64,000 nucleotides of DNA from Prorocentrum cordatum (Eukaryota > Sar > Dinophyceae > Prorocentrales > Prorocentraceae): contig CAUYUJ010003407.1 of NCBI GenBank assembly GCA_963575745.1, forward strand, positions 1 to 64,000, read 5' to 3'. Below the pieces are notes generated by a model. It made no database searches and was not told where the DNA came from. It was given only the letters and a program-made list of their open reading frames with translations. Positions 53,175 through 63,921 of the stretch are shown one piece after another. How positions within the stretch are numbered: the first letter of the stretch is position 1; each line of letters opens with the position of its first letter. A program made the position numbers and the translations under genes.

Positions 53175-54640
53175 CTGGGCGCCGGCGGTAAACCGTCAAC
53201 CTTTCTTACCGCCGGGGGACTCGTAGAGCTTCCTGACAATATATAATGTGGAAAAGAATTTCAGAGAACGACTAGGTTTTCAGCCCAAGCGATTATAGAC
53301 CTCTCAAGATGACTCTAACAAAACAAACGAACAGTTTTCCAATCGAGCTCGAGTATGAAACCGAGTTCAGACCTCTGAATGCGACAGGCGGACGCGTCTG
53401 ATGTCTGCGGATCGATTCCTGTGATTACCAGCTCTACAGCCCCCCATACAGCCTGAGTTAAGTGCAGAAAACCGAGAGTACCTCTCAGGATGACTCGAAT
53501 AATACAACAGTTTCGCGGATCTCGTTCGAGCAGCAGACCGAGTTCCGGAGCTCCCGGTTCGATAAACGGACGCGCCTGATGTCTCTAAATCGATTCTTGT
53601 GACCAGCAGCACTGTAGCCCTCCCCCAGCACGATTTAAGTACAGAAAACCGAGAGCACTTCTCAAGATGACTCGAACAATACCAATAGGTTCGCGAACCT
53701 AGCTCGGGGAGCAGGCCGAGTTCAGAGCTCTTGATTCAACAGACGAACGCGCCTGATAATTCTCAATCGATTTCTGTGATTATCAGCTCTGTGGCTGCGA
53801 AGATCGAGTTAAGTACGAAAAACCGAGAGCGTCTGCTACAATGACTCGAATAATACGAATAGGTTTGCGACCCTAGCTCGGCTAGCAGACCGAGTTCAGA
53901 CCTCTGGATTCAACAGGCGAACGCGCCTGATCATTCTGAATGCATTAGCTGTGCTGACCAGCTCTGTAGTTGTCCTGAAGCTCGAGTTATCTTGAGAAAA
54001 CCGACAGCGCGTATCAAGATGACTCGAAACGGCCGTTCCCGCCTGCCTGCTTTTTGGCCTTCAAAGTTACCCGATCGAGCTGAGATCAAGATGGCGAGCG
54101 GGAATAAGATCGAATATCATGGGAAAAAATACTAGAGCTCTAACGAATGTTCAAACTGGCGCCGGCGGTGAACCGTCAACCAAGTCACCGCCGGGAACCT
54201 CGTAGAGCTCTTTTCACGCGTAAAAGTGCTCAGAGTCGAAAGAAGGGGGCTTCTGGAAGCATTTCTCGAAAAAGAGAAACTTCATTTTTTCGTGTCGACA
54301 TGAAGATGGTTCCTCCAAGTGTTTTGATAGTAAAAGTGCAAGTAGAGAGCTCATATTAAGACAGAGAGGCCCTCATATTCGTCTACAGGTGCGAAAAATC
54401 TGCTTTCTCAAAATAAATGGTGAAATGTCTTTCAAATATTCGCAAAACCACCCAAAAGTTATCACATTGTCCCTTCTGGTCGGGTCGACCAACTAGCTCC
54501 ATCCCGCGCCGGAATTCCTCTAGCTCATCGATGTCGAAGAGCTCTACGAGGTATTTTGAGAACAAAATTTTCAACGACCAAAAGTCAGCAAAAAGTCCGT
54601 CGAGATTTTTCTTGCCAACTAGCTCTCCAGCCCCCCGGAA
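53175..54640 (+). mobile_element. HH L element hosting an S element
   Basis: Pieces 53175-54155 and 54554-54640 join as GTTCAAA/TTTTGAGAAC. It is cut at CCCCGGAA by the next unit. Confidence 0.82.
54156..54553 (+). mobile_element. HH S1 element, complete reference copy
   Basis: 398 bp. CTGGCGCCGGCGGTGAACC, loop, TCACCGCCGGG, AACCTCGTAGAGCTC; interior; right end TCTAGCTCATCGATGTCGAA then GAGCTCTACGAGGTA. Host L sequence is contiguous once it is removed, so there is no target duplication. Confidence 0.92.
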
Positions 54641-54672
54641 CTGGGCGCCGGCGGTAAACCGTCAACCTGGTT

Positions 54673-55120
54673 TTTCGTTTCGCGGACACACGGGCCCTAA
54701 GGCCCAGTCCAGTCCGAAGCGGGCGGGCACGCCAAACGCGGGCCACCGAGCGGCTAAGGCGAAAGCCTCACCACGCCAAGCACGTGGGGGGCGGCTTAGG
54801 CGGTAGCCTCTGGCAGCTCTTATAAGGAGTGTGTACATCAACACAATGTGTGCACGCATGAAGGCAACAACACAAATGAGAATCATCAATCACACAACTT
54901 ATCGCTAAAATAGGCCTGCAAAACCCGTGGGAGTGCTGCAATAACGCACTCTGCAGCGGAGAGTTCCGCATCCGTCACCGTGGACCCGTCTTGGAGAGCG
55001 AAGGAGCAAACGTAAACGTCCTTGAAGATAATCTGTGGGGATTCACAGAAAGAAGAGGTGGGCGATAGATGGGAGAATCGAGATCGCAGTCCAATCTGAA
55101 TCCAAGCTCCACTTCCAGCT
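54673..55120 (-). mobile_element. LINE3: 5'-truncated LINE end
   Basis: About 448 bp in the loop of the HH hairpin. An imperfect eight-base duplication (ACCTGGTT at 54665, ACCGGGTT at 55121) flanks it. It contains the end of an ORF2 and a ~210-bp 3' region with GGGCCCTAAGGCCCAGTC. The 3' part differs from LINE1 and LINE2, so it is a third family. Confidence 0.7.
54886..55120 (-). pseudogene. LINE3 ORF2 C-terminal fragment
   Basis: Encodes GSGAWIQIG, then STVTDAELSAAE and a helix-like tail to the stop at 54886. The TVTD(S/A)EL motif equals the final E-bearing motif of the LINE2 permuted RNase H-like region, again placed at the very C-terminus. Everything upstream is lost. Confidence 0.7.
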
Positions 55121-55992
55121 ACCGGGTTAACCGCCGGGGACCTCGTAGAGCTCTTTTCTTGCCCAGCTCCTCGGAACACGTGAAGCAAACTTAAGCGAGA
55201 GCCAAAAAACTCTAAAAAACGATCGCGTACAAATAGTTTTGCGGACTTAGCTCGAGAAGCAGAATCTTTTCAGAGCTCTTGATGCTTCAGCCAAACGCCT
55301 TTGATGATTATGTATCGGTTTCTGTGCGTACCACCTCTGTAGCTGTGCTACAGCTAGAGTTAAGTGCAGAATACCGACAGCGCCTCTAAAGAGAACTTGA
55401 GAAATACGAATAGTGTTGTGGACCTAGCTCGACTAGCAGAACGAGTTCAGGCCTCTCGATGCAACAGACGCAAGCGCCTGGTGATACTGAATCAGTTTAT
55501 GTGCGCACCAGCTCTGTAGCTCCTCTGAATCTTGAGTTGAGTACAGAAAACCGGCATCACTGGTGAAGATGACTTTTACGGACCTAGCTCGAGTAGCAGA
55601 CCGAGTTCAGGCCTCTGGATGCAACAGGCGAACGCGCCTGATCATTCTGAATCGGTTTCTGTAAGTATCAGCTCTGTAGCTCTCGAAATCTCGAGTTAAG
55701 TACAGAAAACCGTGAACGCGTGTCAAGATGACTCGGAACGCAGTTGGTTCCAGCAAGTCTTTTGATAGTAATATTGCAGCTACGGACCTGAGAATTTAAC
55801 TGGCAGACGCGGCATAACCCACTACACGTGAGAATAATACCGATTCTCAAAATGAATTGTCAAATATCTTTCAAATCAAAGCAAAACCGACCCAAGGTTA
55901 TCACATTGTCTCTTTTTGTCGGGTCGGCCAACTAGCTCCACCCCGAGCCGGAATTCCTCTGGCTCATCGATGCCGAAGAGCTCTACGAGGTA

Positions 55993-58562
55993 TTTTTGGA
56001 CTGCCAACGTGAAGTCGGTCCCTGGCTTCGCTCGGGAGAATTTTTCGACGGAATGGACTAAGAATTTGTGAGGTAACTTCTGTAATGCCAAGCTTCGCTC
56101 TGCGCAAAAAGCAGCCCAAACGAATTGTTAGAACTGCAAAATCGGCTAACCAGGCCGCGGAAGGTATGATCGCGTCCCTTTTCGACATTTCGCCAACTAG
56201 CTCCACCCTGTCGCCGAATTCTTCTAGCTCTTCTACCCTCAGAGCTCTACGAGGCACTAGAAGTGCAAGCAGACGCCTGAGAGAACTAGAAGTGCAAGCA
56301 GATAGCTTCTGATGGCATTTTCTGCAAAACTTGAAAATGACATTTTTTTGACTGCCAGCGTGAAGTCGGCCCCTGGCTTCGCTCGGGAAAATTTTTCGAC
56401 GGAATGAACTAAGAATTTGTGAGGTAACTTCTGTAATGCCAAGCTTCGCTCTGCGCAAATAGCAGCCCAAACGACTTGTTAGAACTGCAAAATCGGCTGA
56501 GCCAGGCCGCGGAAGGTATGATCGCGTCCCTTTTCGACATTTCGCCAACTAGCTCCACCCTGTCGCCGAATTCCTCTAGCTCTTCTACCATCAGAGCTCT
56601 ACGAGGCACTAGAAGTGCAAGCAGACGCCTGAGAGAACTAGAAGTGCAAGCAGATAGCTTCTGCTGGCATTTTCTGCAAAACTGGGAAATTGCATTTTTG
56701 GACTGCCAACGTGAAGTCGGTCCCTGGCTTCGCTCGGGAGAATTTTTCGACGGAATGAACTAAGAATTTGTGAGGTAACTTCTGTAATGCCAAGCTTCGC
56801 TCTGCGCAAATAGCAGCCCAAACGAATTGTTAGAACTGCAAAATCGGCTGAGCCAGGCCGCGGAAGGCATGATCGCGTCCCTTTTCGACATTTCGCCAAC
56901 TAGCTCCACCGTGTCGCCGAATTCCTCTAGCTCTTCTACCATCAGAGCTCTACGAGGCACTAGAAGTGCAAGCAGACGCCTGAGATAACTAGAAGTGCAA
57001 GCAGATAGCTTCTGATGGCGTTTTCTGCAAAACTGGAAAATTGCATATTTGGACTGCCAACGTGAAGTCGGTCCCTGGTTTCGCTCGAGAGAATTTTTCA
57101 ACGGAACGAACTAAGATTTGTGAGGTAACTGCTGTAATGCCAAGCTTCGCTCTGCGCAAAAAGCAGCCCAAACGAATTGTTAGAACTGCAAAATCGGCCG
57201 AGCCAGGCCGCGGAAGGTATGATCGCGTCCCTTTTCGACATTTCGCCAACTAGCCCACTGTCGCCGAATTCCTCTAGCTCTTCTACCATCAGAGCTCTAC
57301 GAGGCACTAGAAGTGCAAGCAGACGCCTGAGAGAACTAGAAGTGCAAGCAGATAGCATCTGATGGCATTTTCTGCAAAACTGGAAAATTGCATTTTTGGG
57401 CTGCCAACGTGAAGTCGGTCCCTGGCTTCGCTCGGGAGAACTTTTCGACGGAATGAACTAAGAACTTGCGAGGTAACTTCTGTAATGCCAAGCTTCGCTC
57501 TGCGCAAATAGCAGCCCAAACGAATTGTTAGAACTGCAAAATCGGCTGAGCCAGGCCGCGGAAGGTATGATCGTCCCTTTTCGACATTTCGCCAACTAGC
57601 TCCACCCTGTCGCCGAATTCCTCTAGCTCTTCTACCATCAGAGCTCTACAAGGCACTAGAAGTGCAAACAGACGCCTGAGAGAACTAGAAGTGCAAGCAG
57701 ATAGCTTCTCATGGCATTTTCTGCAAAACTGGAAAATTGCATTTTTGGACTGCCAACGTGAAGTCGGTCCCTGGCTACGCTCGGGAGAATTCTTCGACGG
57801 AATGAACTAAGAATTTGTGAGGTAACTGCTGTACTGCCAAGCTTCGCTCTGCGCAAATAGCAGCCTAAACGAATTGTTAGAACTGCAAAATCGGCTGAGC
57901 CAGGCCGCGGAAGGTATGATCGCGTCCCTTTTCGACATTTCGCCAACTGGCTCCACCCAGCAGACGCCTGAGAGAACTAGAAGTGCAAGCAGATAGCTTC
58001 TGATGGTATTTTCTGCAAAACTGGAAAATTGCATTTTTTGGACTGTCAACGTGAAGTCGGTCCCTGGCTTCGCTCGGGTGAACTTTTCGACGGAATGGAC
58101 TAAGGAGTTGCAAGGTAACTTCTGTGATGCCAAGCTTCGCTCTGCGCAAATAGCAGCCCAAACGAATTGTTAGAACTGCACAATCGGCTGAGCCAGGCCG
58201 CGGAAGGTATGATCGCGTCCCTGTTTTTTCGCCATTTCGCCAACTAGCTCCACCCTGTCGCCGAATTCCTCTAGCTCTTCTACCATCAGAGCTCCACGAG
58301 GCACTAGAAGTGCAAGCAGACGCCTGAGAGAACTAAGTGCAAGCAGATAGCTTCTGATGGCATTTTCTGCAAAACTGGAAAATTGCATTTTTGGACTGCC
58401 AACGTGAAGTCGGTCCCTGGCTTCGCTCGGGGGAATTTTCCGACGGAATGAACTAAGAATTTGCGAGGTAACCTCTGTCATGCCAAGCTTCGCTCTGCGC
58501 AAATAGCAGCCCAAACGAATTGTTAGAACTGCAAAATCGGCCGAGCCAGGCCGCGGAAGGTA
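55993..58562. repeat. ~350-bp tandem array containing HH right ends
   Basis: GAAGTCGGTCCCTGG recurs near 56012, 56362, 56711, 57064, 57411, 57761, 58051 and 58407. Each unit has an S-like right end (CTAGCTCCACCCTGTCGCC ... CAGAGCTCTACGAGGCA) followed by CTAGAAGTGCAAGCAGA repeats, but no left hairpin. One unit is short by ~60 bp. The array breaks off at GGAAGGTA before the HH element at 58563. Minus-strand ORFs repeat with the unit and are not called. Confidence 0.88.
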
Positions 58563-58847
58563 CTGGCGCCGGCGGTGAACCGTCAACCTGCTCACCACCG
58601 GGAACCTCGTAGAGCTCATTTCACGCGCGTAAGAGTGCTCGGAGTCGAAAGAGAGAGCTTCTGGAAGCATTTCTCGAAAAAGAGAAAACTTGTTTTTTTC
58701 GCGTCGACATGAAGATCGTTCCTCCAAGTGTTTTGATAGTAAAAGTGCGCCTACAGAGCTCATACTAAGACTGAGAGGCCGTCATAGTCGTTTACATATT
58801 CGAAAAATCTGCTTTCTCAAAATGAATTATTAAATATCTTTCAAAAA
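58563..58847 (+). mobile_element. HH S1 element, left part
   Basis: Hairpin GTGA/TCACCACC, CTCGTAGAGCTCATTTCACG, body; interrupted at TTTCAAAA. 60126-60137 (ATTGCACTTGTA) probably continues it. Confidence 0.72.
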
Positions 58848-60125
58848 CTGGGCGCCGGCGGTAAACCGTCAACCTTTCTTACCGCCGGGGGACTCGTAGA
58901 GCTTCCTGACAAAATAAAGTGTAGGGAAAAAGTCCAAAGAACGACTAGTTTTTCAGCCGAAGCGATTTGAGACATCTCAAGATGACCCTAACAAAAAAAA
59001 ACACTTTCGCAACCCAGTTCGAGTATCAAACCGAGTTGAGAGCTCTGAATGCGACAGGCGGGCGCGTCTGATGTCTGCGAATCCACTCATGTGATTCCCA
59101 GCCCTGCAGCCCCCCTACAGCCCGAGTTATGTGCAGAGAACCGACAGTATCTATTCGAATAATAGAATAGTTTCGCGGACCTAGTTCGAGCAGTAGACCG
59201 AGTCTGAGTTCTCGAATCGACCGCGAGACGCGCCTGATGTGTGCAAATCGACATCTGTGACCCGCAGCACTGTAGCCCTCTCCCAGCACGAGTTCAGTGC
59301 AGAAAATTGAGAGCACTTCTCAAGATGATTCGAACAATACGAATAGTTTCGCGAACCTAGCTCGGGCAGCAGGCAGTTCAGAGCTCTCGGTTCAATAGAC
59401 GAACGCGATTGATGATTCCCCATCGATGTCTGTGGCAATGAGCCCTGTAGCTGTCCTACAGCTAGAATTAAGTACAGAAACCCGAGAGCGTCTGTCGAGA
59501 TGACTCGAATAATACGAATAGGTTTGCGAACCTAGCTCGGCTAGCAGACCGAGTTCAGACCTCTGGATTCAACAGGCGAACGCGCCTGATGGTTCTGGAT
59601 GCGATAGGCGTGCTTACCAGCTCTGTGGCTTCCCTACAGATCGAGTTAAGTACAAAAACCGAGAGCGTCTGCTACAATGACTCAAATAATACGAATAGGT
59701 TTGCGACCTTAGCTCGGCTAGCAGACCGAGTTCAGACCTCTGGATTCAACAGGCGAACGCGCCTGATCATTCTGAATGCATTAGCTGTGCTGACCAGCTT
59801 TATAGTTGTCCTCAAGCTCGAGTTATCTCGAGAAAACCGACAGCGCGTATCGAGATGACTCGAAACGGTCGTTCCCGCCGGGACGCTTTTTGGCCTTCAA
59901 AGTTACCCGATCGAGCTGAGATCAAGATGGCGAGCGGGAATAAGATCGAATATCACGGGATTACTAGAGCTCTAACGAATGGTCAAATTTTGAGAACAAA
60001 ATTTTCAACCGACCAAAAGTCAGCAAAAGGTCCGTCGAGATTTTTCTTGCCAACTAGCTCTCCAGCGCTCCGGAATTACTCTTAAGCTTCCAGCAATAAC
60101 TTGCAAAGGGAAGCTCTACAAGTTA
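58848..60125 (+). mobile_element. HH L element, complete
   Basis: 1278 bp, left end GGGCGCCGGCGGTAAACC, six or so repeats, right end GGGAAGCTCTACAAGTTA. Confidence 0.85.
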
Positions 60126-60137
60126 ATTGCACTTGTA

Positions 60138-61252
60138 CTGGGCGCCGGCGGTAAACCGTCAACCTTTCTTACCGCCGGGGGACTCGTAGAGCTTCCTAAC
60201 AATCTATAATGTGGAAAAGAATTTCAGAGAACGACTAGTGTTTCAGCCCAAGCGATTATAGACCTCTCAAGATGACTCTAACAAAACAAACGAACAGTTT
60301 TCCAATCGAGCTCGAGTATGAAACCAAGTTAAGACCTCTGATTGCGACAGGCGGACGCGGCTGATGTCTGCGGATCGATTGCTGTGATTACCAGCTCTGC
60401 AGCCCCCCATATAGCCTGAGTTAAGTGCAGAAAACCGAGAGTATCTCTCAGATGACTCGAATAATACAACAGTTTCGGAGATCTCGTTCGAGCAACAGAC
60501 CGAGTTCCGAGCTCTCGGTTCGACGAACGGACGCGCCTGATGTCTCGAAATCGATTGCTGTGACCAGCAGCACTGTAGCCCTCCCCCAACACGATTTAAC
60601 TACAGAAAACCGAGAGCAATTCTCAAGATGACTCGAACAATACCAATAGGTTCGCGAACCTAGCTCGGGGAGCAGGCCGAGTTCAGAGCTCTTGATTCAA
60701 CAGACGAACGCGTCTGATAATTCTCAATCGATTTCTGTGATTATCAGCTCTGTGGCTGCCGAACAGGTCGAGTAAAGTACGAAAACCGAGAGCGTCTGCT
60801 ACAATGACTCGAATAATACGAATAGGTTTGCGACCCTAGCTCGGCTAGCAGACCGAGTTCAGACCTCTGGATTCAACAGGCGAACGCGCCTGATCATTCT
60901 GAATGCATTAACTGTGCAGAACAGCTCTGTAGTTGTTCTGAAGTACGAGTTTGAGAAAACCGACAGCGCGTATCAAGTTGACTCGAAACGGCCGTTCCCG
61001 CCCGTTTGCTTTTTGGCCTTCAAAGTTACCCGATCGAGCTGAGATCAAGATGGAGAGCGGGAATAAGATCGAATATCATGGGAAAAATTACTAGAGCTCT
61101 AACGAATGTTCAAATTTTGAGAAAAAAATTTTCAACCGACCAAAAGTCAGCAAAAGGTCTGTCGAGATTTTTCTTGCCAACTAGCTCTCCAGCTCTCCGG
61201 AATTACTCTTAAGATTCCAGCAATAACTTGCCAAGGGAAGCTCTACGAGTTA
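60138..61252 (+). mobile_element. HH L element, complete
   Basis: 1115 bp; closely similar to 53175-54640 through the repeats (for example CCAATCGAGCTCGAGTATGA). Confidence 0.85.
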
Positions 61253-62518
61253 TTACTGGGCGCCGGCGGTAAACCGTCAACCTTTCTTACCGCCGGGGGA
61301 CTCGTAGAGCTTCCTGACAATATATATTGTAGGAAAAAACTTCAAAGAACGACTATTGTTTAAGCCCAAGCGATTTCAGACCTCTCAGAATAGCGCTAAC
61401 AAAAAAAACAAACAGTTTCGCAACCCAGTTCGAGTATCAAACCGAGTTCAGACCTCTGAATGCGACAGGCGGGCGCGTCTGATGTCTGCGAATCCACTCA
61501 TGTGATTCCCAGCCCTGGAGCCCCCCTACACTACAGCCCGCGTTAAGTGCAGAAAACCGACAGTATCGACTCGAATAATATAATAGTTTTGCGAACCTAG
61601 TTCGAGCAGCAGACCGAGTTCCGAGCTCTGGAATCGACCGAAAGACGCGCCTGATGTCTGCAAATCGATATATGTGACCCGCATTGTAGCCCTCCCCCAG
61701 CACGAGTTGAGTGCAGAAAATTGAGAGCACTTCTCAAGAGCATTCGGACAATACGAATAGTTTCGCGAACCTAGCTCGGGCAGCAGGCCGAGTTCAGAGC
61801 TCTCGGTTCAATAGACGATCGCGACTGATGATTTCCCATCCATGTCTGTCACAATGAGCCTTGTAGCTGCCCTACAGCTCGAGTTAAGTACAGAAAACCG
61901 AGAGCGTCTATCAAGATGACTCGAATAATACGAATAGGTTTGCGGACCTAGCTCGGCTAGCAGCCCGAGTTCAGACCTCTGGATTCAACAGGCGAACGCG
62001 CCTGATCATTCTGCATGCATTAGCTGTGCTTACCAGCTCTGTAGCTGGCCTGAAGCTCGAGTTAGGTACAGAAAACCGAGAGCGTCTATCAAGATGACTC
62101 GAATAGTACGAATAGGTTGCAGACCTAGCTCGGCTAGCAGACCGAGTTCAGATCTCTGGATTGAACAGGCGAACGCGCGCGATGATTCTGAGTGCGATAG
62201 CTGTGCTTACCAGCTCTCTAGCTGCCCTACAGCTCGAGTTGAGTACAAAATACCGACAGCGCGTATCAAAATGACTCGAAACGGCCGTTCCCGCCGGGAC
62301 GCTTTTTGGCCTTCAAAGTTACCCGATCGAGCTAAGATCAAGATGGCGAGCGGAAATAAGATCGAATATCATGGGAAAAAATACTAGAGCTCTAACGAAT
62401 GTTCAAATTTTGAGAGCATAATTTTCAACCGACCAAAAGTCACCAAAAGGTCCGTCGAGATTGTCTTGCCAACTAGCTCTCCAGCTCCCCGGAATTACTC
62501 TTAAGCTTCCAGCAATAA

Positions 62519-63412
62519 CTGGAAACCGGCGGTGAACCGTCAACCAGGTTACCGCCGGGCACCTCGTAGAGCTCTTTCCTTGCACAGCGCTCCTCGGAAA
62601 ACACAAAGAAAGCTTCTAAAGCGAGAGCCGAAAAATTCGAAAAAATACGATTTTTCAGTTTACATCCGACAGCGGTTCCTGCAAGTCTTTTGATAGCAAT
62701 ATTGCAGCTGAGGACCTGAAAATTTAACTGGCAGACGCGGCATAACCCACTGGGAACCGGCGGTAAACCGTCAACCAGGTTACCGCCGGGCACCTCGTAG
62801 AGCTCTTTTGTTGCACAGCGCTCCTCGGAACAGATGAAGGAAGCTTCTAAAGCGAGAGCCGAAAAAATAGAAAAATCACGATTTTTCGGTTTCCATCCAA
62901 AAGCGGTTCCTGCAAGTCTTTCGATAGTAATATTGCAGCTACAGGCCTGAAAATTTAACTGGCAGACGCGGCATAACCCACTACACGTGAGAAAAATCTG
63001 CTTTCTCAAAATGAATTGTCAAATATCTTTTGGATCTCAGCAAAACCGACCGAAAGTCACCACTTTGTCTCTTAAGGCCGGGTCGGCCAACTAGCTCCAC
63101 ACCGCGCCGAAATTCGTCTAGCTCATCGATGCCGAAGAGCTCTGCGAGGTATGATCGCGTCCCTTTTCGACATTTCGCCAACTAGCTCCACCCTGTCGCC
63201 GAATTCCTCTAGCTCTTCTATCATCAGAGCTCTACGAGGCACTACACGTGAGAAAAATCTGGTTGCTCAAAATGAATTGTCAAATATCTTTGAAATCTTC
63301 CCAAAACCGACCCAAAGTCATCACTTTGTCTCTTAAGGCCGGGTCGGCCAACTAGCTCCACCCCGCGCCGGAATTCCTCTAGCTTATCGATGGCGATAAG
63401 CTCTACGAGGTA
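62519..63412 (+). mobile_element. HH S2 element with internal guest
   Basis: Pieces 62519-62749 and 63242-63412 join as CATAACCCA/CTACACGTGAG, the normal interior. Hairpin GTGA/TTAC. Confidence 0.8.
62750..63241 (+). mobile_element. HH S2-type element with a doubled right end
   Basis: A full S2 copy ends at 63151 (CTGCGAGGTA) and is followed by a second right end of the array type (TGATCGCGTCCC ... GAGCTCTACGAGGCA) ending at 63241. The insertion into its host uses the outer end. Confidence 0.7.
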
Positions 63413-63438
63413 CTTGCTAAGGAAAGCTCTACGAGTTA

Positions 63439-63921
63439 CTGGGCGCCGGCGGTAAACCGTCAACCTTTTGTTACCACCGGGGGACTCGTAGAGCTTCCTG
63501 ACAATTGGAACCGGCGGTAAACCGTCAACCTGGTCACCGCCGGGAACCTCGTAGAGCTCTTTTCTTGCACGGCGATCGTCGGAACACATAGAGAAAGATT
63601 CTGGAGCGATAAGCAAAAATCTCGAAAAATCACGTTTTTCTGTTTTTATTCAACGTCGGTTCCTCCAAGTGATTTGATAGTAATACTGCACCTATAGACC
63701 TGAAAATTTTACTGGCAGACGCGAAATAATCCACTCCAGGTGCGAAAAATCTGCTTTCTCAAAATGAATTGTCAAATATCTTTCAAATATTCGCAAAACC
63801 ACCCAAAAGTTATCACTTTGTCCTTTCTCGCCGGGTCGACCAACTAGCTCCACCCCGCGCCGGAATTCCTCTAGCTCACCGATGCCGAAGAGCTCTACGA
63901 GGTACATATACTGTCGGAAAA
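63439..63921 (+). mobile_element. HH L element, left 83 bp, hosting an S2 element
   Basis: Pieces 63439-63504 and 63905-63921 join as CTTCCTGACAA/CATATACTGTCGG, the normal start of an L element; then cut at GGAAAA by 63922. Confidence 0.8.
63505..63904 (+). mobile_element. HH S2-type element, complete
   Basis: 400 bp, left end TTGGAACCGGCGGTAAACC with a mismatched GTAA/TCAC stem pair, right end GAGCTCTACGAGGTA. Confidence 0.85.

Larger units (their letters stand above)
54641..55992 (+). mobile_element. HH chimeric S element split by LINE3
   Basis: Left half hairpin 54641-54672, right half from 55121, then ACCTCGTAGAGCTC, S body, three diverged 178-bp repeats (~55230-55720), S interior and the right end GAGCTCTACGAGGTA at 55992. 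Confidence 0.78.
61256..63438 (+). mobile_element. HH L element hosting nested S2 elements
   Basis: Pieces 61256-62518 (ending CAGCAATAA) and 63413-63438 (CTTGCTAAGGAAAGCTC...GTTA) join at the right-end loop, as in 41966-47528. Confidence 0.82.

Noticed and set aside
54156-54553. Ordinary DDE-type MITEs with terminal inverted repeats
   Set aside because: The inverted repeat is terminal on only one side, a hairpin lies outside it on the other, and no target duplication of two or more bases is found.
24506-54640. Interpretation of the 178-bp repeats as a centromeric satellite
   Set aside because: The period is suggestive, but the repeats occur as cores of four to six copies inside dispersed transposons, not as a long homogeneous array.
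56085-58161. Repeated 60-110-codon minus-strand ORFs in the ~350-bp array
   Set aside because: They repeat with the array unit, truncate at every small indel and have no recognisable domain.
58563-63151. One single 4.6-kb insertion into the 350-bp array at GGAAGGTA/TGATCGCG
   Set aside because: The flanks do match, but the right part also closes the element nested at 62519-63412. The two readings cross each other, so this site was not counted as a clean empty site.
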